Shown here: one piece after another, positions 33,935 through 42,449 of the stretch
How the letters are laid out: each line of letters starts with the position of its first letter
How positions within the stretch are numbered: position 1 is the stretch's first letter
Assembly: GCA_017457065.1 (NCBI GenBank)
Contig: JAFTIE010000173.1
Coordinates: forward strand, 1-47,954
Reading direction: 5' to 3'
Source: Lentisphaeria bacterium
Lineage (GTDB): Bacteria; Verrucomicrobiota; Lentisphaeria; Victivallales; Victivallaceae
Length of the DNA: 47,954 bases
Program-made: the position numbers and the translations under genes
The notes under the pieces: generated by a model
Databases searched by the model: none
What the model was told of the DNA's origin: nothing
Seen by the model: only the letters and a program-made list of their open reading frames with translations

Positions 33935-34990
33935 ATGAAACATATTTCCATGACCGCCGCTCAAATCGCTGAAATCGTCAAAGGTGAGATCGTCGGAGAT
34001 CCCGCCCGGATCATTACCAGTGTCGCAGGGATCAAAGAAGCCGGTGCAGACCAGCTCAGTTTTGTAGGCAGCCGGAAATATGAAGAGCTTTTGAACGCCT
34101 CAAAAGCGGCGATCATCCTTGTCTGCCCTGATCTTGCCAAAAAAGAAAAGCCGGAATCCACTCTTATTGTCTGCAAAAATGTGGATGCCGCTTTTGCCGC
34201 TGTGGTTGCGCTTTATGCTGATGAACCGCCTGCTGTTGTGCCCGGGATCCATCCTTCTGCGGTGGTCGCTCCTGATGCAAAGATCGGCAGCAATGTTTCC
34301 ATCAATGCCAATGCGGTCATTGAAAGCGGCGCAGAGATCGGCGACAACACCTGTATAGGTGCCGGATGCTATATCGGTCATGATGTCAGGATCGGTGCCA
34401 ATTCCATGCTTTACCCCAACGTGACAGTCATGTACCGCTGTATCGTGGGCAACAAGGCAGTGATCCACCCCGGAGTCGTCATAGGTGCTGACGGTTTTGG
34501 TTTCGTTCCAGGTCCAAACGGACTTGTCAAAGTTCCCCAGACCGGTATCGTCCAGATCGATGATGATGTTGAGATCGGTGCCAATACCACCATTGACAGA
34601 GCCCGTTTCGGCAGAACCTGGATCAAAAGTAATGTCAAGATCGACAATCAGGTCATGGTCGGTCACAATGTGGTCGTAGGCGAAAGTTCCATTCTGGTCG
34701 CTCAGTGCGGCATTGCCGGAAGTTCAGAGCTGGGTCGCGGTGTCATTCTCGCCGCGAAAGCAGGTGTCAACGGCCACATCACTTTGGGTGACGGGGTGCA
34801 GGTCGCAGGTGCAAGCGGTGTACTCCGCAGTCTCCCTGCCGGACAAACTGTTGTAGGTGCTCCTGCTGAATCCCAGCGGGAGTTCATGGCACGTCTTGCA
34901 CTGCCCGGCCGTTTTGAAAAGCTCTCCAAGAAATTTGCTGCTCTTCAGGAAGAAATTGCCGAACTGAAGGCAAAAATCAATGCTGAGTAA
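33935..34990 (+). CDS. lpxD: UDP-3-O-acylglucosamine N-acyltransferase
   Basis: 351 aa. Third step of lipid A synthesis: transfers an acyl chain from ACP to UDP-3-O-acyl-glucosamine. The N-terminal uridine-binding domain (residues 1-100) is followed by left-handed beta-helix hexapeptide repeats (IGSNVSINANAVIESGAEIG onward). The MVGHNVVVGE segment carries the catalytic His, and VIGADGFGFV is the substrate loop. A C-terminal coiled coil (LSKKFAALQEEIAELKAKI) closes it. Its presence shows LPS-type outer membrane. Starts at the base after the skp-like stop. Confidence 0.96.
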   Translation: MKHISMTAAQIAEIVKGEIVGDPARIITSVAGIKEAGADQLSFVGSRKYEELLNASKAAIILVCPDLAKKEKPESTLIVCKNVDAAFAAVVALYADEPPAVVPGIHPSAVVAPDAKIGSNVSINANAVIESGAEIGDNTCIGAGCYIGHDVRIGANSMLYPNVTVMYRCIVGNKAVIHPGVVIGADGFGFVPGPNGLVKVPQTGIVQIDDDVEIGANTTIDRARFGRTWIKSNVKIDNQVMVGHNVVVGESSILVAQCGIAGSSELGRGVILAAKAGVNGHITLGDGVQVAGASGVLRSLPAGQTVVGAPAESQREFMARLALPGRFEKLSKKFAALQEEIAELKAKINAE

Positions 34991-36190
34991 GTGAAACTTC
35001 CTCTTTACCTTCTTTTACTGTTGACTGCTTCTGCTCTTACAGGAGCCCTTCCGCAGGATCCTTTACGGCAGAAAGCAACCGCAGGTGACACCGGCGCCAT
35101 GGTGGCTCTGGGGGATGAATTTTTCCGGGGAGTCAATCGTCCCCGGAATCTTTCGCTTGCAGCCTTCTGGTATCGTAAAGGTGCAAATTCCGGGGATCCT
35201 CTTGCCCGTTACCGCTTTGGAGTTTGTCTGGAATTCGGCTGGGGGATCCGGAAAAGTCCCCGTCTGGCCTTTGAACAATACCGTCAGGTCCTATCTCTGG
35301 GGGCAGCGCAGCTGCGGCTTGCAGAGATGTTTCTCAAGGGGGTATCGCCTGAAGGAGATCTTCCGGAAATCGCACCTGATAAAAACAAAGCCATTGAGAT
35401 CATGCGTTCTCTTTGCAAAAACAACTATTATCCTTCATTCATCAGACTTGCAGAGCTTCTTTACAACGATCCGGAAATGCGGCAGCAGCATGGCAATGAG
35501 ATATATCAACTGGTATTGAGAAGTCTGGACACTGAAAATCCTTCTGTGCACGGATTGACTTTTCAAGCAAAACTTCTGCAGGAGGGTATTGGTGTCAAAA
35601 AGGATCTCGTCTTTGCCAGAGCACTCCTTGAAATCGCCGCAAAACGGAAACATGCCGAAGCAGAATTTCTATTTGCGGAAGCTTTGGAGTTTGGACGGGG
35701 CACACCGGTCAACACTGCCAGGGCCTTTGAATATTACTCAAAGGCAGCCAAATCAGCTTATCCTGCCGCTTTGGTCAGGATGGGAGATTATCATTTGGAA
35801 GGAAGTTTCACTCCTCACGATCCAGCTGAAGCAATAAAACTCTTCCGGCAGGCGGCAGATAAAAAGTATCCACCTGCCCTGTGGAAATTGGGGTGGTGCA
35901 GCGAAAATGGTATCGGCGTTCCCAAAGATCCATCAGCAGCTTTCAATTCTTACCAGCGAAGCGCCAATTTGGGGGATGCACGGGGAAATTATCATACCGG
36001 CAGATGTTTTCTTGAGGGTATCGGGGTCAAAGCCGATCCGGCCGGTGCTTTTTATTATTTCAAACGCAGTGCCGCCGGACGATGCAGAGAAGGCATGAAG
36101 GCTTTGGCTGAATGCCTCAGAACGGGCAGAGGGTGTACAAAAAATGAAAACCTGAGCCGCCGGATTTTTAGAGAAGCAGAAAAATACTGA
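34991..36190 (+). CDS. Secreted Sel1-repeat protein
   Basis: 399 aa, GTG start immediately after the lpxD stop. A signal peptide (LPLYLLLLLTASALTGA) precedes about eight Sel1-like repeats (GDTGAMVALGDEFFRG, GDPLARYRFGVCLEFGWGI, HAEAEFLFAEALEFGRG, YPPALWKLGWCSENGIGV, ARGNYHTGRCFLEGIGV). Sel1 solenoids mediate protein-protein contacts; the partner is unknown. The adjacency suggests a role in the envelope, which is inference. End of the guaB-skp-lpxD run. Confidence 0.88.
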   Translation: MKLPLYLLLLLTASALTGALPQDPLRQKATAGDTGAMVALGDEFFRGVNRPRNLSLAAFWYRKGANSGDPLARYRFGVCLEFGWGIRKSPRLAFEQYRQVLSLGAAQLRLAEMFLKGVSPEGDLPEIAPDKNKAIEIMRSLCKNNYYPSFIRLAELLYNDPEMRQQHGNEIYQLVLRSLDTENPSVHGLTFQAKLLQEGIGVKKDLVFARALLEIAAKRKHAEAEFLFAEALEFGRGTPVNTARAFEYYSKAAKSAYPAALVRMGDYHLEGSFTPHDPAEAIKLFRQAADKKYPPALWKLGWCSENGIGVPKDPSAAFNSYQRSANLGDARGNYHTGRCFLEGIGVKADPAGAFYYFKRSAAGRCREGMKALAECLRTGRGCTKNENLSRRIFREAEKY

Positions 36191-36231
36191 TCGTTCCTGT
36201 TTAAAAATCATAGCAAAGAAGGAAATAAAAA

Positions 36232-37365
36232 ATGCTTGAAATCACTTCACACAGAAATGGAGAACTCCTGAGTGCCCGCCACGGCAAAGAGAGCCCTGAT
36301 GAACTGACGATCCAACTCCGCGGTATTGCCTCCATTCAAAGTAAGGTAACGGTCAACGGCATGACAGTGCAGAGACGGGACAGAGAGTTTTTTCTCGATC
36401 TGCCCCTCAAAGAAAAAATCAACCGGGTGACGGTTCATGCCAAAGATAAATACGGTGAACGTACTCAGACCATCGTTCTGGTGTGGGACAAGGGGTCATT
36501 CAAACGTTATGCCGTAAGAATCGATGATAACAGTTTTGTCTTCACCGATCTTGCGAAAAACAAATACGACTCCATCTTCGATCATTTCTATTTCAAAAAT
36601 TTGAAAGCGCTCCACGAAAAATACGGCAGTAAATTCATTCTCAAATGTTTTTACGAAAATGCCCATGATCCCGAAAAGAGCAATCTCTCCCAAGTTCCGG
36701 AGTGTTACCGTGATGAATTTGACCGCTCATCAGAGTGGCTTCATCTCGCGTTCCACGCCTGGGCGGAATTTCCGGACCGTCCCTATCAGCACTGTACAAC
36801 AGAGCGCCTTGCTCACGACTTTGATACCACGACCGCCGAACTGCGCCGTATTGCTGGTCCCAGATGCTGTACACCTCCGACCAATGTCCACTGGGCGATG
36901 CTGGAGCCCCACAACTTCAATTTCATGCGGAGCCGCGGCGTAAAGATCCTTACCTCAAGCGGATTCATGTCCAACAGGATCATTGTTGACGGCAGAGTGG
37001 AAACTCTCGATCAGGGCGGATGTGACATCGGATTTTTCTACGAACAGGATGTTGCAAGACACATGCTTGAGAAAAGATGTTTTTACGATGCAGACTACGA
37101 TCTCTTTCTTTCACGTTCTTTCTTCTGTTTCAATATCGATACCCCCGAAGAGATCGAAGCGAAGATCAAAGCCGAAGATGCCAAAGGTGAAAGCGATGTT
37201 ATTGAATCCGTCGGACATGAGCAGTATGCTTACCCCTCATACGCCATGTATCTGCCTGATTACTTCAAACGCCTGGAAACCTCGTGCCGTGTCCCCGCAG
37301 AACTGGGGTACAAGCCGGTCTTCTTTCAGAACGGGATTTTCGGCAACACGGCGTGGGGGGATTGA
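36232..37365 (+). CDS. Polysaccharide-deacetylase-fold protein with N-terminal beta domain
   Basis: 377 aa. Residues ~1-90 look like a small immunoglobulin-like beta domain (ITSHRNGELLSARHG ... VHAKDKYGERTQTIV). The rest has the outline of a NodB-like deacetylase barrel: RIDDNSFVF for the Asp pair, HLAFHAWAEFPDRPYQH for the metal-binding region, and GHEQYAYPSYAMY further on, but the classical H-x3-H motif is not clear. No signal peptide. AAGGA before ATG. The function is not certain; a role on sugars fits the neighbours. Confidence 0.5.
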   Translation: MLEITSHRNGELLSARHGKESPDELTIQLRGIASIQSKVTVNGMTVQRRDREFFLDLPLKEKINRVTVHAKDKYGERTQTIVLVWDKGSFKRYAVRIDDNSFVFTDLAKNKYDSIFDHFYFKNLKALHEKYGSKFILKCFYENAHDPEKSNLSQVPECYRDEFDRSSEWLHLAFHAWAEFPDRPYQHCTTERLAHDFDTTTAELRRIAGPRCCTPPTNVHWAMLEPHNFNFMRSRGVKILTSSGFMSNRIIVDGRVETLDQGGCDIGFFYEQDVARHMLEKRCFYDADYDLFLSRSFFCFNIDTPEEIEAKIKAEDAKGESDVIESVGHEQYAYPSYAMYLPDYFKRLETSCRVPAELGYKPVFFQNGIFGNTAWGD

Positions 37366-37369
37366 GAAA

Positions 37370-37975
37370 TCAGAGCCCGATCTTTTTACGGAACATAAAA
37401 GTTGTCAGCGACCGTCCGGGCAGAGCTGGATCTGTCCGGAAACGGGCAACTTCGGTAAAACTGTTGCGCTGATACCATTGAAAATCACAGGTGTCATCTG
37501 TCCAGAGAAGCATTGACTCCAAACCATTGTTCAGGCACCGCCTCTGAAACTCCTCCATCAAAAGTGCTCCGCATCCTTTTTGTATACTGCAAAAAAGCAA
37601 CAGGAGCACTTCATTTTTCTGAAGAAGTTTCTCTTCTGCGTACTTATTGCCGTCAAGGTAGGCTTTGTACACTTCAAAGAGTTCTCTTTCCCCGGCAGAC
37701 AACTTCTCTCTGAGCCACAGATCAGCATTATCTGTTGAGTGTTTTCCAGTTGCCGCAAGCAAAAAAGCGCACAGTTCCCCCCTGCAGGTCACTGCGCACG
37801 AAAAAGGAGAATCCGGCACATAGTAATAGCGTACCAGATATTCGTAAAGTGTCTGCTTCATGTAACAGGGGATAAACCCGGTTTCATCGCCCCACAATCT
37901 GCAGGCGATCTCCCCTGCTCCGGGAAGATCTCCGGGAAGAAAATCCCGGAGTATCAAATCACGGTCCATGCCCAT
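37370..37975 (-). CDS. GNAT-family N-acetyltransferase
   Basis: 201 aa. The C-terminal half has the acetyl-CoA-binding arrangement (LLLLFCSIQKGCGALLMEEFQRRCLNNG) and the late strand LLWTDDTCDFQWYQRNSF seen in GNAT enzymes. The substrate is unknown. ATG 37975 is the first ATG in frame; ATG 37969 is also possible and no ribosome-binding site decides. 18 nt after the deacetylase on the same strand, probably co-transcribed. Confidence 0.75.
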   Translation of the reverse strand: MGMDRDLILRDFLPGDLPGAGEIACRLWGDETGFIPCYMKQTLYEYLVRYYYVPDSPFSCAVTCRGELCAFLLAATGKHSTDNADLWLREKLSAGERELFEVYKAYLDGNKYAEEKLLQKNEVLLLLFCSIQKGCGALLMEEFQRRCLNNGLESMLLWTDDTCDFQWYQRNSFTEVARFRTDPALPGRSLTTFMFRKKIGL

Positions 37976-37993
37976 GAAAAGCAATAAAATCTT

Positions 37994-38674
37994 TTACTTG
38001 ACGATGTCTATGACATCGATCCACTGAACTTCAGGATCTTCTGCCAACATAGCGAGTTTCTGTTCCAGCTGATTCCAGAGACCGTCGCAATCCAGCATTT
38101 CGTAAGAGTGCCCCCAGAAGTAGAAGATCCCGTTTTTCGCCTTGGCGGCACGGAACTTGTCGCAGAAGAGCCGGTCCATGTGGTGACAACTGGCGTTCAG
38201 GTGCATGGGAGCATCGGTAACGCCCACATCGTCTGTGTACTGAGTGGTTCTGGCGTAAAGAAATCCGGCATCCTGCAGACGCTTCGCCGCCTGGGGTGTA
38301 TAGTCTCCGCAGGGCCAGGCATAACCGCGGCATTCCCGTTGAAAAACATCTTCCAGATACTTGCGTGCATCCATGGCATCCTTGAAAAACTCATCCACAG
38401 GAGCGCTTCCCCCTTTGTGGAGCCAGCCGTGAGAAGCTACCTGAAAATCTTCGTAGATCTCCTTCATTTCAGAAAGACCGACCTTGCCGTTGATAAAGCC
38501 GTTGTAACTCCAAACGGGTTCATCCAGTTTTCTCCAGCGGGGCACAGCGGTATGTTCCGGCATGGAACCGGGATTGAGATTGAAAGTGGCTTTTGCTTTA
38601 TATTTTCTCAACAAAGCAATGAGACGGATATCATTGACAACACCATCGTCCCAGCAACATGCGACCTTGACCAT
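37994..38674 (-). CDS. Polysaccharide deacetylase (NodB-type)
   Basis: 226 aa. Asp9-Asp10 in CCWDDG are the metal/catalytic aspartates, SHGWLH gives the H-x3-H metal motif, and WPCGDYTP and GHSYEM are the later NodB motifs. It would remove N-acetyl groups from an amino sugar polymer or a similar glycan. No signal peptide is seen, so it may act in the cytoplasm on a small substrate. Next to the GNAT gene. Confidence 0.88.
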   Translation of the reverse strand: MVKVACCWDDGVVNDIRLIALLRKYKAKATFNLNPGSMPEHTAVPRWRKLDEPVWSYNGFINGKVGLSEMKEIYEDFQVASHGWLHKGGSAPVDEFFKDAMDARKYLEDVFQRECRGYAWPCGDYTPQAAKRLQDAGFLYARTTQYTDDVGVTDAPMHLNASCHHMDRLFCDKFRAAKAKNGIFYFWGHSYEMLDCDGLWNQLEQKLAMLAEDPEVQWIDVIDIVK

Positions 38675-38765
38675 AAGTATATATCTCCATTAATTTTTTT
38701 GGTGCAAAAAGTACTCTTTCTGTTCACAGCAGCGCTGTGCTGCCGGAGTCCATATCCGTTTCCCG

Positions 38766-39797
38766 TTAAATTTCCCGCTTGATTTCAACAGCAGGAAGGA
38801 TCGAACAAATATGAGTCCCTTCTTTCATAACAGGCAAATGGCTGATGCGTCCCATGATGCCGTCAATGTCTGAAAATCCTGTTTCCAGCACCTCAAGGGT
38901 TTGGATGTCCCTGATCTCGTAAACTTTGTCACCTTTGCGGACCACATCATATTCACCGAAACAGTAGCGGATATGTCCGTCATGGGAAGCTTTGAAGGTA
39001 TGAGCGGACTCCCAACAGTTCAAGGGAATGCTCCAGGTGGGACGATCGGGCAGCCGATACTCTCCTTTCAACATTCCCATCTTGATCATCAGATTTCGGA
39101 TGGCATTTTTACCCAGTTCGTATTCACTTTCTTTGAGGGCATGCTGGACTGAAAATTCAATACAAAAAGCGTACTTGCCTTCCCGCTTGGCAGCCTGATA
39201 ATTCAAATTGCCTGCGGCATATTCGTCTTTGTTCGGGGAACACTGATAGACCGCTTCGATACCGGTCAGGGCGCAAAGGAAGTTGTTCTTTTCAAAATCG
39301 TTGTAGATAAGAGGCTTCAACGCCTGAAGGCAGTGGATATCCAGTGTCAGATCGGCATCTTCCACAAAGTTTTTCCACAGCCATGCGGTGATATCGTAGG
39401 CAATGCCGTCACCTTTTCTGTTCCAAAGGCGGTTCATATTGTACTCGGTCTGCGCCTCTCCGCGGCCGATGCCCCAGGGGGAGTAGTTGTGGCGGAAGCG
39501 GGAGTAAAAATATTCATTGATCTTGGAAAGATCTTCGTGTTCCGGATAAAATTCATAATCCATGGCAAGGGCGCCCGGATTGGCACAGGGGCAGATGTGG
39601 AGCGTGCCTGCAATATCTTCTTTATCCAGCTCTTCAGCCAGTTCAGGCAAAAAACAGGGACCGGAGTGTTCCATGCCATGCTGCCCTGAAATAACCGTCA
39701 TCACAGGACCGGGTTTCTTCCCGCCCAAAGTCCACACTGTCACCTGAAAAGTATTGGCGTTGCAATCGTAAAAAGTTTCCCTCTGAATTTTCATCAT
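38766..39797 (-). CDS. M14-type succinylglutamate desuccinylase/aspartoacylase-like protein
   Basis: 343 aa. GQHGMEHSGP provides the H-x2-E zinc motif (His40, Glu43) and DIHCL the third zinc ligand, as in AstE/AspA proteins. The C-terminal ~100 residues are a beta barrel (HDGHIRYCFGEYDVVRKGDKVYEI). These enzymes hydrolyse N-acyl amino acids or related amides. AAAGGA 5 nt before ATG 39797 (ATG 39794 is also in frame). Its own promoter is proposed at 39852-39879. Confidence 0.82.
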   Translation of the reverse strand: MMKIQRETFYDCNANTFQVTVWTLGGKKPGPVMTVISGQHGMEHSGPCFLPELAEELDKEDIAGTLHICPCANPGALAMDYEFYPEHEDLSKINEYFYSRFRHNYSPWGIGRGEAQTEYNMNRLWNRKGDGIAYDITAWLWKNFVEDADLTLDIHCLQALKPLIYNDFEKNNFLCALTGIEAVYQCSPNKDEYAAGNLNYQAAKREGKYAFCIEFSVQHALKESEYELGKNAIRNLMIKMGMLKGEYRLPDRPTWSIPLNCWESAHTFKASHDGHIRYCFGEYDVVRKGDKVYEIRDIQTLEVLETGFSDIDGIMGRISHLPVMKEGTHICSILPAVEIKREI

Positions 39798-39851
39798 CTT
39801 TTTCCTTTGGATTTATGGGATATCCCGGAGTTATTGAACTGACTCAACATT

Positions 39852-39879
39852 AATATAGCTTCAGTTTGCAGATTTACAA
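39852..39879 (-). promoter_or_regulatory. Predicted promoter of the aspartoacylase-like gene
   Basis: TTGTAA, 16-bp spacer, TATATT on the minus strand, about 50 bp before the ATG. Confidence 0.55.
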
Positions 39880-40037
39880 GTTCCCGGAGTGAACAATACC
39901 GTAAGTTTCGTTCTTTGCGGAAATGCTGCTGCAGCATATTCAGAAAAAACGTCCCGGAACATACAGAGTTCAGGGACGTTGGTCTGTACAGTTGCCGCAT
40001 ACAAAACATTTATCTGCGGGGACTGTATGTTGTCCAT
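39861..40037 (-). CDS. Possible 58-aa small protein or leader peptide
   Basis: Starts MDNIQSPQINVLYAATV. It has an excellent ribosome-binding site (AGAGGAG, 7 nt before ATG) and a TATAAT promoter 50 nt upstream, which is better support than many genes here. However, an intrinsic terminator (39943-39980) sits inside the frame. Either a truncated peptide is made, or this is a leader in which translation and termination compete. No similarity recognised. Confidence 0.4.
   Translation of the reverse strand: MDNIQSPQINVLYAATVQTNVPELCMFRDVFSEYAAAAFPQRTKLTVLFTPGTCKSAN
39943..39980 (-). terminator. Intrinsic terminator within the small leader ORF
   Basis: On the minus strand AACGTCCC/GGGACGTT (8 bp) with an inner GAAC/GTTC extension, then TTTT. 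Lies ~100 nt after the predicted start at ~40082. Confidence 0.7.
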
Positions 40038-40088
40038 AAAAATTCTCCTCTTCATTTTTATGAACAGCTGCAGGCTGTACATTTATAC

Positions 40089-40116
40089 ATTATACTGCGG
40101 CGCCAAATTTTTTCAA
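40089..40116 (-). promoter_or_regulatory. Promoter of the small leader ORF
   Basis: TTGAAA, 16-bp spacer, consensus TATAAT on the minus strand. Confidence 0.7.
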
Positions 40117-40172
40117 GCTCCACTTGACGGAAAGGTGAAAATTTTCTTGAAGGAAAAACTTGATCTGTTCCT

Positions 40173-41081
40173 TCATTTGCTTTGATTCTTCTTCCGGAAC
40201 TCCCCCGGTGTCATGCCGGACCAGGCACGGAAAACTTTGATAAAATATCCCGCATTGTTAAAAGCGCACAGCTGACTGATCTCATTGATACTCAAACCGT
40301 TCTGCCCTTCAAGGAGATGTTTTGCGGCACTGAGACGCAAACCGAGAAGATAATCTTTCATAGTCATGTTGAAGTTCTTCTTAAAAACTGTGGAGCCGTA
40401 ACTGCGGTTGATCCTGAGTATTTCACAAACCCCGGAGCAATCGATATCATGCTGAAAGCAGCTGTCAAGATAATCTTTGATCCGCAGCGCCAGAGGATCA
40501 TAATGGTGAAGATCCTTTGAAGATCCCTCATCAAATTCATAAATGACCTGAGCAATGATCGCTTCCAGCAGAGGGCGGCACCGCTCATCACGGCATTTGT
40601 GATCGTGAATGATCGACTCCAGAGAGTTGACCATCTGGCGCAAAGCCGTTCCTGCCGGGTGCGGGGAGTGACAGTAAATGTTTTTGACAAGTTTCCCCTT
40701 CTCTAAAACGGCATAGTTGAGTCTTATGAACTGCAAATGAAATATCAAAGAGAATCCGCAGTAAGAGACATTGTTGATCCCGATAACAGAACTGTGGGCA
40801 TTGGCACTGCCAACAAAAATATCATTTTCAGAAAAAGATCTTTTAGAAACAACGCCGTCAAAAGCGGCTTTCAAAGTCAGATTTTCAACGCCGCCTCCAT
40901 AACAGCATATCCTTATTGAAAAACTGCGGTCACGGTACAGTATGGTCCCGGGCATAAAAACGGCGTAGTGCAGACGTTTCCGGCGAACATCGGAAAGCAT
41001 ATTACACAATCCCGGTCTCATAAGCTCATAAGGGACTCTTTCACCTGCCCATTGCACAACCTGCGTTATGATTTTTTTCAT
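40173..41081 (-). CDS. AraC-family transcriptional regulator
   Basis: 302 aa. The N-terminal ~180 residues form a cupin-like sensor region (YAVFMPGTILYRDRSFSIRICCYGG, FVGSANAHSSVIGI). The C-terminal ~100 residues are two helix-turn-helices of the AraC type (CSGVCEILRINRSYGSTVFKKNFNMTMKDYLLGLRL, then SINEISQLCAFNNAGYFIKVFRAWSGMTPGEFRK). It is divergent from the sialidase-like gene at 41294 and could control it; that is inference from position. Promoter at 41114-41143. Confidence 0.93.
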   Translation of the reverse strand: MKKIITQVVQWAGERVPYELMRPGLCNMLSDVRRKRLHYAVFMPGTILYRDRSFSIRICCYGGGVENLTLKAAFDGVVSKRSFSENDIFVGSANAHSSVIGINNVSYCGFSLIFHLQFIRLNYAVLEKGKLVKNIYCHSPHPAGTALRQMVNSLESIIHDHKCRDERCRPLLEAIIAQVIYEFDEGSSKDLHHYDPLALRIKDYLDSCFQHDIDCSGVCEILRINRSYGSTVFKKNFNMTMKDYLLGLRLSAAKHLLEGQNGLSINEISQLCAFNNAGYFIKVFRAWSGMTPGEFRKKNQSK

Positions 41082-41113
41082 TTGTAGACTCCTTCAGGAT
41101 CCGACTGCCGGAT

Positions 41114-41143
41114 AATATAGCTTCTTTTCACAAAAATTGCCAA
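41114..41143 (-). promoter_or_regulatory. Predicted promoter of the AraC gene
   Basis: TTGGCA, 18-bp spacer, TATATT on the minus strand. Confidence 0.6.
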
Positions 41144-41223
41144 TAAAAAACACAAAAAAAAAGAAAGAGATGCAGAAAAGATCCACTTCCAACAAATTTA
41201 CCATCGCCATAAAAATTTTTATA

Positions 41224-41252
41224 TTGTCATTCTGCAGATGCTGTGTTATAGT
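41224..41252 (+). promoter_or_regulatory. Predicted promoter of the sialidase-like gene
   Basis: TTGTCA, 17-bp spacer, TATAGT with extended TG; AAAAGGAG ribosome-binding site follows at 8 nt from the ATG. Confidence 0.65.
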
Positions 41253-41293
41253 ATAGTAGATTCCCGAACAGAACTTAAAAAAAGGAGAAGCCC

Positions 41294-42361
41294 ATGTCAG
41301 AAATCTTACTGCAGCACGCGCAAGGCAATCCCCGGAATTCAGAGGGAGCTTTTGAAAGACTCAAAGATGGAACGATCGTCTTTGCCTACACCCGTTACAG
41401 CGGCGACCATTGGGACGATGAATGTACCGCAGACATTTGCATGATCCGCTCAAAAGACGGCGGTATCAGCTGGAGTGAGCCGGAACTGGTGGTCAAAAAC
41501 CGTCACCAGAATGTTATGTCCGTTTCCCTTCTGCGCCTGCAGGATGACCGGATCGCTATGGTATATCTGGAAAAAACCATGATCGGCAATACTCAGTGGA
41601 TCGACTGCCGTCCTCTGGCAAAGTTCAGTTCCGATGAAATGGCAAGCTGGAGCGAAACTGTGGATCTTGCCGGGTCCCCGCCTTTCTACATGTGCTGTGT
41701 CAACGATTGTCTCGTTCAGGTGAAAAGCGGCCGTATCTTCTGCCCCGGTTCACTTCACCGTTATAAGACCCACCCCAGAGATTTTGGAGCAGGAATCGGC
41801 GTTTTCTTCTACTCAGATGACGGCGGGGCGACCTGGCAGCAGACCAGAGAATGCTGCTATCCGCCTCAGTGGCTCAGTTCCGGATTCGCAGAACCGGGAC
41901 TTATTGAACTGGGGCAAAATCACCTGATGGCATGGTTCCGTGCCGGGGGCGGATGCCAGTACAAAAGTTACTCTTACGACAACGGCATGACCTGGACCCC
42001 GGCGATCCCGGCAACGGAATTCAGATCTCCCGGTGCTCCCCTTTCCATGAAGCGCAATCCTGCCAACGGGGAGCTGTACGCTGTATGGAACGACTATCAC
42101 CCTGACCGCAGTGTCCGCTTTGAACCGGGCGTCATGGGCAGAACGCCCCTGGTCCTCGGTATCAGCTCAGACAATGGAAACACCTGGCGTCACCATGTCC
42201 TTGAAGACTCCCCCGTCCACGGATTTTCCTACACCGCCATGTTCTTCAACGGTGACGACCTGCTTCTGGGATACTGCTGCGGCGGTCTGGCGACCTGCAA
42301 ATGTATGCTTCAGGATCTCAAGATCAGAGTCATCAACTGGCGGCAGCTTGACGGAAAATAA
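41294..42361 (+). CDS. BNR/Asp-box sialidase-like protein
   Basis: 355 aa, six-bladed propeller of the exo-sialidase type. Four Asp-boxes (S-x-D-x-G-x-[ST]-W) are visible: SKDGGISW, SDDGGATW, SYDNGMTW, SSDNGNTW. No signal peptide, unlike secreted sialidases, so it may act inside the cell. The activity (sialic acid or a related sugar release) cannot be settled from sequence. It lies opposite the AraC gene and upstream of an SDR/AKR/SGNH unit. Confidence 0.82.
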   Translation: MSEILLQHAQGNPRNSEGAFERLKDGTIVFAYTRYSGDHWDDECTADICMIRSKDGGISWSEPELVVKNRHQNVMSVSLLRLQDDRIAMVYLEKTMIGNTQWIDCRPLAKFSSDEMASWSETVDLAGSPPFYMCCVNDCLVQVKSGRIFCPGSLHRYKTHPRDFGAGIGVFFYSDDGGATWQQTRECCYPPQWLSSGFAEPGLIELGQNHLMAWFRAGGGCQYKSYSYDNGMTWTPAIPATEFRSPGAPLSMKRNPANGELYAVWNDYHPDRSVRFEPGVMGRTPLVLGISSDNGNTWRHHVLEDSPVHGFSYTAMFFNGDDLLLGYCCGGLATCKCMLQDLKIRVINWRQLDGK

Positions 42362-42364
42362 GAT

Positions 42365-42393
42365 TTGCAAGAAACTGCTGACAGGTGTATATT
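42365..42393 (+). promoter_or_regulatory. Promoter of the SDR-AKR-SGNH unit
   Basis: TTGCAA, 17-bp spacer, TATATT preceded by GTG. It starts 4 bp after the sialidase-like stop. Confidence 0.7.
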
Positions 42394-42449
42394 AAAATGC
42401 AGTTCTGCTGCGGACCATCTTTTTACACTTTACGCTAAGGAGTTTTTCA

